From: Nemertoderma westbladi
Taxonomy: Eukaryota; Xenacoelomorpha; Nemertodermatida; Nemertodermatidae
Assembly (NCBI GenBank): GCA_032718475.1
Contig: JAUCBJ010002523.1
Location: forward strand, 62,001 to 126,000
Reading direction: 5' to 3'
DNA: 64,000 nt
Position 1 is the stretch's first letter, and each line of letters starts with the position of its first letter. This document shows, one piece after another, positions 43,500-56,416 of the stretch. The position numbers and the translations under genes are program-made. The notes below the pieces were generated by a model that saw only the letters and a program-made list of their open reading frames with translations, did no database searches and was not told the origin of the DNA.

Positions 43500-44432
43500 T
43501 TTGAAATTATTTTTTTTGAAAATCCACTCAATTGATAAAATTGCTTGTGACAATTTTTTTCTTGCGTTTTAGAGGTTTATGGCTGTTCTTAATTCAATGG
43601 AATATATAATTATCTAACTAGACATCTCAAACTTGTATTTTTCGGAAGTGGGTGCAAAATGTGGTGCTAGCACCAAATTTTGAAAACCATCAAATATATC
43701 AATTGATTGTGTCACCTTGTTTCTTGCGTTATACGGGTTTGTGGGGGTTCTGAATTCAATGGAATCAGTAAAAATTTCATAAGAGTTTTCAAACTTGTAT
43801 TTTTCGCCGGTGGGTGAAAATTTTTGTGCCAGCACCAAATTTTGGAAAATAAGTAAATTGATCAGTAGATAGTATCGTATTGTTTCTTGCGTTATACGGG
43901 TTTATGGGGGTCCTGAATCCGATGGAATCAATAAAAACTGCACTGGACATCGCTAACTTGTACTTTTTGGTGATGGGTACGAAATTTTGAGCTAGCACCA
44001 AATTTCGTACCCAAATTTTGCCAAATTACGCCGAAAAATACAAGTAGCAATGATCTGGCATATTAGAAATGTATTCCATTAGATTCAGCGCCCTAGAAAA
44101 CCTGAAAATGTAAAATTATAGCATCGTATAAGTGAATTAAAAATTTTGTGTTCTAACTGAAAAGTGCTGGTTACTTGTTTTTTTCCTACGCAGAGAGGAC
44201 TAAACAGCCATTTATAGTAATCATTTATCATTTTTAAATATTTTCCAATGTATTTTCCTCCCCAGAAAACCTGTATTGAAAAACAATTAGCCGAAAAATA
44301 TACATACAAACAAAAAATCAGACGTTTTCGTAAAAATTTGTAGATTTTAGAGGGGAGGGGGGGGGGGGGGGGGGTCAATATGACCCCCCCCCCGGTATTT
44401 GTACATTTTATAGCCCGGTACTAATAGGGTTA
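43500..44432. mobile_element. piggyBac-type non-autonomous element, partial
   Basis: The right end reads 'cggtactaatagggttaa', identical to the right end of the element at 59488-60848. The body (about 43530-44340) matches 59895-60810. Near the right end lies a G-run/C-run hairpin around 'gggtcaatatgaccc'. The left TIR is missing, so this copy is truncated or fused with the foldback at 43169-43492. It contains several degenerate internal units with 'tgttcttgcgttatacggg'-like words, every 100-150 bp. No transposase. Confidence 0.7.
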
Positions 44433-45754
44433 AAAGACAAAATCGGAATCTGGCATATATATATATTTGTATTTGAATATAAAACTGTTTTATATTTTTT
44501 TTACCGTATCAGGTAATTTCGCGGTTCAGCATCGGTGGCAGCATTTTTTTATATAATATTGTTACCAATTAAGGGAAAGGAACATGTTACAGAGGCAGCC
44601 TTTTCTAATCAAAACAATAAACGATATTGTTGCCAATTGAGGGAAACAAACAGGTTACAGAGGCAGGCTTTTCTCACCAAAACGATATACGATGTTGTTG
44701 CCAATTGAGGGAAAGGAGCAGGTTACAGAGGCAGGCTTTTGTAACCAAAACAATAAACGATATTTAACCATTAATGATTAAAACAAGATGTCAGGGTCTT
44801 TATTGTTTATATACCTTTCAAGTTGAAGGAAAATTGAGTAAAATACTTTTTTACATTAGACGTTTGAAAAAATGTAAAATGCAGAAAAAACAAAAAATCA
44901 ATGAATATGTTTCGTGCTGCGCGATGCGGAAAAAGATGACATATTGAAATTTTTTTCAAGTTGGTCACTATAGGTTGAAAAATGATTGTCAAATTTTTTG
45001 GAGCATTCCGACAAGAATTGGCGGCGGGGAACTGTTTTTATCAAGGGTGCGGATATACGATAGAGACAGGACTATCGTCGAGTTGTGAGAATGTCGAAAT
45101 CACTCATCTGATTCCCGAGTGCCTCTCTAGTTTAATCTACCTCCCTTCTCACAATCACTCTGGGTTCGGACAGGGAACCTACTGTTGGATAGACCAGTCG
45201 AGAGCGATATGTTTGGACTCCAGAGGAAGTGTCATAAATATGAATGATTGTGTAACTTACAACTTATATTTTTTTCCGATATAAACTAGTCTTACTTTGC
45301 ATCACACCAATAATGTTCGTACAAACCAATAATCTTACTAATAGCAAACGACTACTAGACTAGTTATTTTAATTTTATTTACAGAGACAAACAGGATGGA
45401 ATGATAACTGCGGATGAATGAAGGATGGAACTTCGTGGGAGAATTTGTTCAATTGTACGAGAAATAATTTCATTCTAGAATAAACTAACCGACCCAAAGC
45501 GCTACTGTCTCTCTATTCTTATAAGAATTCCTTACACAAAGCCCTTTTATTTGTTCATAACGTAATGTTTTCATATTAATCAGCCTTATAAATATAGATT
45601 AATTTTTTATATATGTATAATTTGTTTCGCAAGATGTTTTTATTCACCCCAATGAATGTATTCCTTATTAATTAATTGCTGAACCTTCTTTATATTATTT
45701 AACGATAGAGGATTGGAAGCGATAAACCGAATAGTATAAGGGCGATGAAAGCTT

Positions 45755-46110
45755 TCGAATGATAAGTTTATTAACCAGAATTATTTATCTTTTTATTGGC
45801 GCAATTCTAGGACTAATCCCATCAGATGCATACTTTTTAGCCGGGTAGTTTAACAATTTTGAAATCACGCAATTTTATGATGAAATTTACTTTCAATATC
45901 TCTCACCGCTCCTCCTTGGTGTTTTGGATAAATCCGTTGCTTCTCATCTCTCGGAGGTCGTGAGTTAGACCCCCGCATGGTGGGCTGGGCAGTTTTCGTT
46001 TTGGGCACGAATGCTTTAAAGGGACGAGCCAGGGCGTATCTCTTAAATGTTACCTAATTTTTTTTCATTACGCCCCCACGCGGGGCAATTGGTATCATTT
46101 TTATTAAGTA
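45755..46110 (+). mobile_element. tRNA-derived SINE-like element, copy in duplicon 3
   Basis: Counterpart of 24790-25165 with few differences. Its B-box-like segment has changed to gagttagaccccc. It was duplicated with the block rather than inserted independently, because the flanks are the same. Confidence 0.4.
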
Positions 46111-46647
46111 AACGTCCGCGCTTTAACATCTTCATATCAGAATTACATGATGCAACATGTCATACATGTTAAATCATCAATTTATATTGTTTGTATATTT
46201 AATGAGTAGTTTGATTTCCCAGTGATTATTATAAAACACATTGATTCTTAATAGATTTAAATAATAAGATTCAACTTAAATAACTGTAACACAAACGATA
46301 GCACAGTAGTAGTAACTAATAACAACAAATATCACCAATAAGTTATAGAATGAATGAACACGAGATTATATTTCTTGAATAATATTGATAACTATTTATA
46401 CACACATACATATAGTGTTATAACGATTGGTCATGGCTCTTAGGTTTGCACTTTAAAGGAAACAAGCATACTGAGTTATTATATATTGTGGTCGTATATC
46501 ATAACAGTTTTCATGTGGTAAGACAACGCAGAATAGTTTCAGCGATTTTTTAGATTTACAGACGGAATAACAATACAAGTTCGATCTGTGTGGATTTAAA
46601 GATATTCACTTTTAGAAGGCGACCCACAATACTAAAGCTATTGGATA

Positions 46648-47301
46648 TCAGTAGAAGTCAATAGTAATTGTTACTACCAACAGAATATAAACAACAGCTC
46701 CAGTGAGGTGATTCGCCAAACTAGCTATCGTGAATATTTCAGCGGTTGTCGATGGTTCTCTCTCGGTTGTTTCTGGTTCGGTTGTTACCGGATCAAACAC
46801 GGGATCATTCCAATCCACGGTTCCATTGGGTAACAGATAGTCGTGTTCCCACACAAGGTCTACTACTGTGTTGCAGACTTCTGTTCCGTGGCAGCAGATT
46901 TTCATGCAACTCGGATGTGTCAGCTCGACGGTGTACCCCGAACTAAATGTCTCGAACTCGTCTCCAACCTTCTTTCTGCATTCCACTTCATCGTGATCCT
47001 TGCAGCCATCAGAACGATGGCAGTATTCTTCCCTTGTATACAACAAAACTTTGGAAACTTCGCTATTTAAATTGAATATACCTGGCAATTGATTATAATG
47101 CAGACTGCATGTTGAGCAATCCGTTTCATTGTAACCTGGATTTTCTTCTAGCCAGCCGCTATCCGGGAACACTTCCGGCAGAGCTGTCTTATAAGTCACC
47201 ATGGTGTGTCGGTTCATACATGATACAGCCGACACATCCATAACTATCTCTGTAACTATATAAACAGCTACAAATAGCATTTTCACAAATTCGATATCCA
47301 T
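46648..47301 (-). CDS. LU/Ly6-like GPI-anchored secreted protein, copy 3
   Basis: 217 residues with the same signal peptide, ten cysteines, CC-x4-CN end (ICCHGTEVCN) and GPI-type tail as copies 1 and 2. One codon is missing before EENPG and one extra residue lies in YCHRSDGC, so the length is unchanged. The loop between Cys 3 and Cys 6 differs again (GIFNLNSEVSKVLLYTREEY), as does the region before the CC motif (HPSCMKICCHG). Exchanges such as NKHLT to NHLTG and IASLAN in the tail are mild. Scaffold residues (TVEL, DLVWEHDYL) are kept. Likely an expressed paralogue, but this cannot be proved from sequence alone. Confidence 0.7.
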   Translation of the reverse strand: MDIEFVKMLFVAVYIVTEIVMDVSAVSCMNRHTMVTYKTALPEVFPDSGWLEENPGYNETDCSTCSLHYNQLPGIFNLNSEVSKVLLYTREEYCHRSDGCKDHDEVECRKKVGDEFETFSSGYTVELTHPSCMKICCHGTEVCNTVVDLVWEHDYLLPNGTVDWNDPVFDPVTTEPETTEREPSTTAEIFTIASLANHLTGAVVYILLVVTITIDFY

Positions 47302-47965
47302 AACTTTTGATCTTCCGATTTGTGTTCGATATTCAGTATACTGTTTCCAAGATTATTAATACCGTTAGCTACTGTATTATTTTTTTAAGAATTATAATTA
47401 TTAATAATACATAATTGTTAACAATTTATTAGTTTCGATTTGAATGATGGCCAATATTGCTAAAGAATCTTACCAAAGAGAGGCCCTGTCACGTAAATAC
47501 GAAAGGCATATCATTCCAGTCGAGTGTCTCACAACACGCTAAAGATTTTCGTAGTATAGAAAATTAATACATTAAATTCTGTAATTTTAGATGTTGGTTA
47601 AGTTTTTAGATTATAAATTTCTAAAATGCAAAAAGTAATAACCAAATAATAAAAAATAATTCCTAACACTCGTTTAACATAACGGAAATTAAAACATTTA
47701 AATTAAATGTTTAAATGTTCCGTTTGGTTTATTATTTTCAACGCACAACATAGTACCGCAGGCGAAGCGTTGTTTCTCAGCACCTGGGAGTATAACGCGA
47801 ACTTTTAGCCCCCCACTCCCCCCCGTTTGTTAAATTTTTCAAAAAAATATATATAAAAAAATCAATATGTTTGCCTCCTACTCAAAGCAGCTGCCTTTTC
47901 TCAGACAGAGTGCCTTTTTTTTGCCCAAATGATTATTATTATATTTCGTTCATTATTAATATCTT
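47302..47965 (-). promoter_or_regulatory. Conserved upstream region of LU gene 3
   Basis: Shares the 5' flank of genes 1 and 2 up to 'cattattaatatcttcc' at about 47965, where the match ends. As for the others, no TATA box is obvious and a promoter role is inferred from position. Confidence 0.3.
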
Positions 47966-48489
47966 CCAGGTCAGGTCAGGTATTCTAGGTCATTGATCAA
48001 GAAAACTTGCCACCTCCATGCAGCATAAAGGGGGTGCCACCTGTAGCTGCATAGACCCTCTTACTAGGGCAAATCTGGTCCTGTAACTAGGACCCCCTTC
48101 TTTCTGGGATAAGGACGCCCTTGGTCCTGGACGGTCAGGGCCCTAAACCGATTAGGTTCTCTGTTCGCAGAACACCGAACACTATTCCGGCCACGGAACT
48201 AGTCCAGCATAATGCCTTTATAGAATCCTGGGATTTGTGGGACGAGAGGATCTCAGCAACTAAGCGAAAACGAACAATAGGATGTTCCTAGACCCCCCCC
48301 CCCAAAATTTATCCAGAAGACTTTTCGCCATACATAATGTGTTAAAAAAGTCTACGGTTCTCCGGCTAGGGCCAATTTGAGTCAAAAAGTCCGCTTCCCT
48401 AGCAACCACGTTGCTATGGAGATAAGTCCAGAACCGCTAATGCTACGGACTTGGAACCGGCGCCAAACTGTAGGCAGTATATGGGTTTA
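47966..48489. other. No gene seen
   Basis: Starts with a 'caggtcaggtcaggt' triplication and is locally GC-richer than its surroundings. No open frame or known motif is visible. It could be the 5' part of an unidentified repeat. Confidence 0.4.
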
Positions 48490-49860
48490 CCTTCACAACC
48501 TTTTTTTTGGAGCGATCAGATCATGATCTTGACCATGATCAGCAAAGATCAGTTTTGATCAGCAATCGGACACTCAAGGCTTGCTCCAATCGAAAAACTT
48601 AACATTACAAAAAGATTCAGCGACCCTACATTAGTCATGATTGCCGTTAAAAGATTTTCAAAAAAGTGAATTCTTCCTGATCAAAACGCAAGATCATGAT
48701 CGCGCAAAGATCGGACTTCGTAAAATCGTAACTAAGCATTTTGGATATAAACAATTACTGTAGGAATTGTTCAGAACAACGCCTTGAGTCGATTAAAAAA
48801 AAAATTGGCTCGATCGGACAACCGGTTCTCGAGATCTGATACCTCATCATTAAAGATCGTGTTTTTCGGTTTTTTCCAATTTTCTCGAAAACTTTGTTTG
48901 AGACCCCCGATTTTTTTTTTACGAATCGACTTCTATGATGAAGTGGCAACTTTTGAGCATTTCGAAATTTTCAAAAAGCGATTTGATCAGGCCATGATCA
49001 GGAAAGATCGTGTTTTCGGTTTTATTTCGAAGACCAAGTCCTGGGAGTTCACCGTATGGAAAAACTTAACATCACAAAAAGATTCCTCACCCTCGAATTA
49101 TGGGGGGTAGCCAAAATTTGGGCATAAAAAAGTTCAAGTCTAGAGGGTCAAAACTCAAGATCATGATCGCGAAAAGATCAGTATATTTAAAATCGAATCT
49201 AAGCATTTTTCTAATAAACATTCATTGTAAGAAATGTTCAATGGTCTATTCTGAGTTGATTAAAAAAAAAATTGGCTCGATCGGTCAATCGGTTCTCGAG
49301 ATCAGCTTCCTGATCATAAAAGATCGCGTTTTTCGGTTTTTTCCAATTTTCTCGAAAACTTTGTTTGAGACCCCCGATTTTTTTTTTACTAATCGACTTC
49401 TATTAAGAAGGGGCAACTTTTGAGCATTTCGAAATTTTCAAAAAGCGATTTGATCAGGCCATGATCAGGAAAGATCATGTTTTCGGTTTTATTTCGAAGA
49501 CCAAGTCCTGTGAGTTCACCGTATGAAAAAACTTAACATTACAAAAAGATTCCTCACCCTCGAATTAGGGGGGGGGTAGCCAAAATTTGACCATAAAAAA
49601 GTTCAATTCTAGGGGGTCAAAAGATCATGATCGCGAAATGATCATTTTTTTCGAAATTACTTCTGAGCATTTTGGGGCAAAACTTTCAAACTAAAAAACA
49701 TTCACTGGAGTGTTCTAAGTAGATTAAAAATAATTTCGACTCAATAGGCCTACCGGTACCGGAGATATGGTCGCCCAAAGTCTGCTTCCGGTAATTCGAA
49801 AATATTTCGAAAACCCTTGATCGAATTTTTTCCTTGAAAATATGTGAATGTACAGTTAGT
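48490..49860. repeat. GATC-rich tandem repeat, 467-bp unit
   Basis: Two good units lie in tandem (for example 'attggctcgatcgg' at 48804 and 49271, period 467 bp), with decayed partial units before and after. They share 'ttctcgaaaactttgtttga', 'gatcaggccatgatcagga' and 'gatcatgatcgcg'. By eye the stretch has about 30 GATC tetramers in 1.3 kb against about 5 expected, many in palindromic tgatca or gatcatgatc contexts. No gene is present; open frames here are by-products of the repeat. Confidence 0.85.
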
Positions 49861-50879
49861 GGACCCGCATTTAACGATATATCACAATCTATATTTCGGA
49901 TGACAGGTACCGGTGAAATCAGACTTTACCGAAAAAAATTCAAATTTTAGCTACTCATGTCTGACTATCTCGAAAACTATAATAGGTATGGAAATACTTT
50001 CACTGCAAGAAATGTTCGCCTATCCAATGCGCTTCTAACTCTGTGCTCGGATTTTGCATAGTGTCAAAACCTACAACTTAACCCCCCCAGCGGAGGGAAC
50101 GGAGTGACCGGAGCGCCAGTACTATCTTTCATTGTTATGAAGTCATAAGGGCGGTGGGTGGGGTAGGTGGTGAACACTATTTATAGGGTGGAGGGAGGGT
50201 CTAGTATATTACTTTAGGATATTTGATTTCTTTGCAATATAGTTTAGCTGCCTCAGTCTTATTTGTAATATGTTATACATTATACCAAATTATATCAAGT
50301 TTTAACATCTACATTGTCTACCTGTAGGAGAAATATACAATGTAGGGCTCATAATATATTTATAAATAGATTTAGTATATTTACATTGTATAACAGAGTT
50401 AATTGATACTATTACGGTATTATACTAAAGACGCCACTTTGATATATCTGATCAAATGGCAATTTCTTGTATATTATCTATTTCACTATCTTGGGTATAT
50501 CATTCAATTTCTAAAACTATAATAATAAACATTTACTTCACTTCTTGTTTACTCGCATGGATATATTGATATAAAACACTTCAGTATAATATCTTATAGG
50601 GCCAAACGCAGATTAATCGGAATAATATGTTTAATTATTATTACAATTGGCACATTGAAGTAAGTAGTACATGAGTTTGATAAAATAATTATGAATCTGT
50701 ATCTTATTCTACTTTGTCTATATGATTATGTTATATAATAATGTTACTTTATCACTTTGGTTTAAACCGATCTCCTATACTATTACTTACTACTTATACT
50801 ACTACTACTACTACTATTACTAATACTACTACTGACTACTACAGAGTTATATATTATAAGAGGAGGGGGTTCGTGATTA
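49861..50879. other. AT-rich stretch with a short ACT-type microsatellite
   Basis: No gene. A (TAC/ACT)n-like run is at about 50785-50840. Near 50095 there is a short 'gcggagggaacggagtgaccggag' patch. Otherwise AT-rich. Confidence 0.5.
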
Positions 50880-51337
50880 TTAGTTATTATACAAGTGCCC
50901 CTCGGCTATAGAGAGTCCACCCTCGGTTGCTTACTGGATTAAGGACCCATATACTTGGCTGCAGGGGTATATGGCCTGACCAGGCAAATGGTGATCTACC
51001 AATGGCTGGTCAGGAGTAGAGTGTTCTCATGTCCACTCTGTGAACACTTCACTGCGACCTGCACCTGGCAGCAAGGGTACAGGGCATGACCCAGCAGATG
51101 AGCTGCAACAGCCAATGGTGGGTCATGTGCGCCAGAGTAGATATGGGTGATGGGCCTCATATCTGACTCCATTGCGACACCCACCCTGTGGAATGGCAAA
51201 CCAGGGTGTAGTATTTGCCCCGAGAGCTGACTCGGCAAAAAAGCACCCCCCAACCCCCACTATGGATTACATTAGCAATGCGGAGGTCCAGCAACTAGAG
51301 GCCAGTGGAATTACCGGACACAATCGGCCTCACAGGC
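50880..51337 (+). mobile_element. LINE A 5' region, longest copy
   Basis: Upstream part of the longest LINE A copy. It holds two similar segments ('ggcctgaccaggcaaatggtg...' near 50970 and 'ggcatgacccagcagatg...' near 51080), as tandem promoter monomers might look. The other 5' copy at 63450 has different sequence before 'gtcagttaactcctgacc' (51338). The true element start and shared 5' UTR are therefore uncertain. Confidence 0.45.
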
Positions 51338-54300
51338 GTCAGTTAACTCCTGACCGGCTGCCTGTCTCACCCCCTACTGGAGAGAGAGCAGCCAACAATT
51401 CTTTGAGTCCCTTTCCTGATGACCTTTCTGGCCAAAACCCTGGGTCACCAGGAAGGCCAGATTGTGATGGGGAGAGGGATTCTGGAGTTGGAGGCCACTC
51501 TCATGTTCCACCCCGACCAACAAAGCCATTGGTGAATTTGAGGCAAGTCACAAGACTAGCCTCAGTAAACACCCTAACACTCGGGTCCCCAATGCGACAA
51601 GGTGAGCTGACTGCCTTGGCAGATAAGCTTTCTCTTAGCGCAGTGGGTGTTCAAGAGCACCGAATGCAGACTGGACAGACTGATGAGGTTCTGATTAAGG
51701 ACATGGGGGGCGGTTGGCGACTCGCCCTCGCGTCAGCAGAAGATAGTGGCAATGGTGGAATTGGTCTATTGATGAATCCAACTGCACATGCAGCATTGGA
51801 CAAAATAGACCAAATCTCTAACCGCATCATCCGTTGCCACTTCTCATGTTCTTGAAGACTGGCTAAGAAGTTTCCTAAGGTGGTTCTGATTGTGTGCTAC
51901 TCTCCAACTAGTGTTGCCCCTGTAGAGGAGGTGGAAAATTTCTACCACAATCTACAAGCAGCTACTGATGGAGTGGATCAGCATGCATTTTTTACATTCC
52001 TGGGAGACTTTAATGCAAGTCTGCATCAATCACCTACATCGCCCTGGGTCTATAGCAATAGTGTTAACCGAAATTCTGTCCATCTTCAGGATTTTATCTC
52101 TGGAAATGGATTGTTTTCGGCTGGAACCCAGTTCAAGAAGCGAACTGGAAAGCTATGGACTCATAGTGGACCCAGTGGTCACAAGTCCCAGATAGACCAT
52201 ATTCTGTTTCGTAGGAAATACAGGAGCTCTATACAAGACTCTAATGCATTTACACTTCGACCATTCTCCAGTGACCACCGCCTTATTGTGGCCAAGGTAA
52301 GACTTAGTCTGCGTGCTAGCAGAACAACGAAATCTGCCTTGCCGCGGCATGACTGGTCCTCTCTGTTGCAACAGCCAAGTGTGAGATCCAGCTTCACACT
52401 ACAGCTGAGGAACAGGTATGAGGCTCATGCCTCTGAGGCGGCAGATCACTGTGAGGGCTATGCTGCCTTTACAGAAGCAGTTAAGTTAGCAGCTGCAGAA
52501 ACAGTTCCTGTATACCCTCGAAACAGGAAAAGGGCCCCCTGGACTGACAACAAAATTCAGAAGTGCCGAAATGACCTTCATAAGGCGCAGAAAGAGTCCC
52601 GACTCAAACAGACTACAGCGGCCAAGAATGCAGTTAAGGCTGCATCTAGGTCCCTGAACAGGCAGTACTCTGCTAATCTACAGGAGCTAATAAACCAACA
52701 GGTTGATGCCATCAATGATGCTGACGATAGCAGGCAATCATCCCAGGCATGGAAATCGATCAATCTGCTTACTGGGCGGAAAAGCCAACCAACCACCAAG
52801 GTTAAGGCTGAATCACCAGCCGATCGCCTCAATGGTTGGAAAGCCCACTTTGAAAAGCTCCTCAATAATGACAGGGTATTGCCTGATAACTTTATAGAAG
52901 TGAAAGTGTCTGAGTCTGTACTCCCAGATATTCCCATTGGCGATATCTCCTTTGCAGAAGTGAAGGCTGCTGCAAAGAGCATTAAGACCAATCGTGCCAG
53001 TGGAGTAGATAGTGTTCCCCCTGAGGTCTTTAAAATACCTGAGTGTTTAAAGCTCATCTATCCCATCATAGTAGACATGTACCGAACAACAAGAGTCCCA
53101 CAAGAAATGAAAACAAATAAGTTGGTGCCAGTTCCCAAAAAGGGCAACCTAACACTCTATGGTTCTTTTCGGGGAATCTCATTGATCTCGATTGCTGCAA
53201 AGCTATACAATAGGATTCTATTAAATCGCATCAGGGATCCCATTGAGAGACTGCCCCGTGGAAATCAGAATGGGTTCCGTAAAGGTCGTGGGACCATGGA
53301 GCCCATTTTGGCACTTAGAAGGATAATTGAAGAGTTATCTAAAAAGAAAGACAGACATCTGGTTGTTATCTTTGTTGACTTATTAAAGGCCTTTGATTCA
53401 GTCTCTCGCTCACGTATGTTCAGCATACTTTCATTATATGGGATTCCTGATGAAATTATTGCAGCAATCAGATCAGTATACGAAGGTTCGACAACATTTG
53501 TGTCTACTGTTGACGGTGACACAGAACCATTTGAAGTGTTATGGGGCGTCCTCCAAGGAGACACACTTGCACCATTCTTGTTCATTATTGTAGTTGACTA
53601 TGTTCTACGCATGTCCTTAGATCATTATAATGATGATGGGGTGATGATAACTCCACCTACTGGCTCCAGAAGTCGAGGAAATCCTGCCAAGTACCTAACT
53701 GATCTAGACTTTGCTGATGACCTAGGAGTACTCTCAGAATCATTAGAGGGAGCCCAACGGCTCTTCAGCTCATTTTATTAACTCCAGAAAGACCAAAATT
53801 CTGACAGTTAACTTTGAAAGTCCTCAGCAAGTCTCTGATCGGATGAGCATAAGCTCAAAGGATGGTATGCTTGAGCATGTTGACGACTTCTGTTACCTGG
53901 GATCATGGATCCGGAAGTCAGGTGAGGACCTTCGAATACGTAAGGGAAAGGCATGGGCAGCCTTGAATAGGCTTTCCAGGATTTGGAAGTCACCGAGAAT
54001 TAATCGGAAACTTAAGGTCCGATTATTTAGAGCAGCAGTAGTTCCAGTACTCCTCTACGGGAGTCCATGCTGGGCTCTAACTGCTGAGGACACCAAATCT
54101 CTGGATGGCACATTCACAAGAATGCTACGCCGGGTACATTGTGTCAAGTACAATGCACACATCTCCAACCAGACACTATATAACATTGGAGGTGTCTCAT
54201 TGGTTCCCCCAAGCTTGACACTAGAACAAAATCGCCTCCGCTTTGCAGGACATTGCTTTCGCCGTGAGGACCAGCCAGTGCATAATCTTGTACTTTGGCA

Positions 54301-54484
54301 GCCTCATGGAGTGAATAATCATGGTGGACAGCCCATGACTTTCTTGAGACGCATCTTAAAGGACACTGGCCTTGAAGATGCGGATGATCTAGCAAATGTC
54401 ATGGGTGATAGGGAGTTGAGGCGGTGCAATTTTCTCGATAAGCCGGCACAGCATTGCAGCTGCAATGCAGCATGCCGATCCTAG
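51172..54484 (+). pseudogene. LINE A ORF2: endonuclease and reverse transcriptase, longest copy
   Basis: Single-protein LINE. After a Pro/Ser-rich N-terminus come endonuclease motifs (RLASVNTLTLGSP, AVGVQEHRM, LGDFNASLH, QIDHILF, SSDHRLIVAKVRLSLRAS). These are followed by a basic linker, KTNRASGVDSVPPEV, VPVPKKGNLTLYGSFRGISL, NQNGFRKGRGTMEP, FVDLLKAFDSVSRSRMF, GVLQGDTLAPFLF, catalytic DLDFADDLGVL and the C-terminal region (LLYGSPCWALTAEDTKS, GHCFRREDQPVHN). The frame 51172-53781 is broken by one TGA (51853-51855); the 63.4 kb copy has a Gly codon (GGA) there. A deletion of about 28 bp at 53775 shifts the frame into 53843-54484. Two lesions only, so it is relatively young. The clade is probably RTE-like, unproven. 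Confidence 0.88.
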
Positions 54485-54950
54485 AACGACTGCAAGGCAA
54501 CCACAATTTGACCACGCAAAACATAACAGATGAAGTAATAATCCAAATGTCCAAATTTAGGCTATTTTACGTGACCATGATCTTTATGCTCGAAGCAATT
54601 AAGAATTACAGTAAGAATTATTGATTGATATTTTTATTATTTATTGATATTGGGCTTTCTAGGATTTTGAAGTCACACATACTGTAATACGTCCAATCAG
54701 GACCAGTCAGTGCACAATCCTTCCTTTGGCAGCCCCATGGAGAAAATAAGTAAAGTGGACACCCCATGACTTTCTAGAGACGCATCGTAAAGGACACTGG
54801 CTTTGAAGATGCGGATAATCTCGTGAAAGGTTTGTTTAATAATTTTACAAAGGTTACCGTACTGCACTTCTATGGCATACATTTAGTATCAATATTCAAC
54901 AATTTAATACGAGTGTTAATATTGATCTTTTTAAATGATTTTTGCCATGC
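54485..54950 (+). other. Flank with decayed LINE A remnant
   Basis: 54485-54640 repeats sequence found at 33384-33540. 54697-54830 matches the LINE A end region ('aggaccagtcagtgcacaat', 'gacgcatcgtaaaggacac') with many changes. Nothing else is recognised. Confidence 0.5.
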
Positions 54951-55026
54951 TGAATTATACCAATTATATGTACCATGTACATTATATTGGTTGCTTCTCA
55001 TGTTTTTTATTAGACTAACTGAGAAT

Positions 55027-55640
55027 GAACTACTACTAGGTCGAGCGAGTTCAGACAGTGGAAATGAGATCCTTCCAGGCTTCCCGATTCTCCATAGTTG
55101 TTGCAATTTCGTTTCTCTCAAGTTCAGAATCCTTTTCAAGCAGGTCTATATATATATTATAGCCGGTCGTCCACGGCTACGCTTTCAATGTGTTAGTTGC
55201 CAGAAAAGTAGATCTGATATGACCTCGTCTTTACTTCTTCAGCAGCAACCACTGAATCTTAATCTGTGTTCACGGACGGTGGTTGATACAGGTGTTATTG
55301 TACCATAAAGCTCGGCAAGGTTGCCCTTAGTAATCCTGTGTAGCAAACGTTAATTATTTGCGCAAGTGATTTCATCAGTGTCCAGGTCTCATTCCCGTAT
55401 AAAAGTACACTTTCCACTGTGGCTCGAATGAACTTAGTCTTTAGGTGCTTGGAAAGGTCTGATTTCCAGATGGAATCCATGTTTGATAGAGCTACTCATG
55501 CCTTTGCTTTCCTAACTTCTGGCTTTTTTGGTACTCTCTATCCATGACCCAAGGTACTGGAAGTCGTCTGAGTGAGTCTGCTCTCTGCAATCACGATTCT
55601 ATGGTCCGAACCAATTATGTACGAACTGTGAATGTATTTT
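55027..55640 (-). pseudogene. LINE B 3' fragment in duplication copy 2
   Basis: Counterpart of 17283-18400 without the insertion. It encodes broken pieces of the LINE B C-terminus (KFIRATVESVLLYGNETWT, IWKSDLSKHLKT). A deletion around 55316 and many stops are present. The 3' edge again shows the agtagt-type tail. Confidence 0.7.
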
Positions 55641-56416
55641 GGTAGAATTAATTAGTGTTCTTTAAATTATGTAACTAACACCATAAGGCAATACCTACGT
55701 TGAAAGTCAAACTTTTTGAGTGGTTTTTGAAAACTCCAAAATGCCATATTGGTGCCCCTTTCGGTAGGCGCCCAAGGGCAAGTTAACCCCCTACAACTCT
55801 GACTGTCGTTGCCTATAATACAACGTAATATTGCTGCTACAGTACAAAGATTATAATACCATATCCATACATATTGTAGTTTTTATGAGTTTTTACAAAG
55901 ATATGCTGGAAGAAATTAAGAATTGCAGTAAGAATTATTGATTATGCCCGAGGGTTGCAGTTGTATATGAGTTTTATGCGACATACATTCCCTCCCTTAG
56001 GTTCTATACAATACAATCTTATGAGATACATATTAATCTCTCAATAAATATTTGCTAGTAAAAACAGTCCACTGTATACAATTTATACCCCACTATAATA
56101 CAGAGCATTCTCAAAGCAAATACCGGGTTTGACCCTATTAAACGCAGAGTTAACATCCCTCAGATGGGTCATAATCTGACCATTTGAACTACAATACTAC
56201 CTGTAACATCGAACTGCTATAGCGCCGTAGTACAGGACGATCCAAAAGAAGACGAACACGCAGCTACGTGCCCTTGTTACAGCGAAATTGTCCTGACACC
56301 CATTCTGAAAAAACAACTAATACAGTTACTTACAATACAGATTATTATGTCAAGAAATATCTGCTCGTAATCTCAACGCGATAACCACGTCCCGATACGC
56401 CGCAGCGAAAGCTCAC

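Larger units (their letters stand above)
44500..47965. repeat. LU duplicon 3
   Basis: Matches duplicon 2 throughout and extends on the right to 'cattattaatatcttcc', as in duplicon 1. On the left are three degenerate tandem units of about 65-70 bp with 'gttacagaggcag' (44580-44765). It includes the segment at 45050-45270 shared with duplicons 1 and 2, a SINE-like element at about 45755-46110, and LU gene 3. Confidence 0.85.

Noticed and set aside
44982-45284. Cysteine-rich plus-strand frame upstream of LU gene 3, possibly an exon
   Set aside because: The two other duplicon copies (13282, 24160) have TGA at the same codon, so the open frame is probably accidental.
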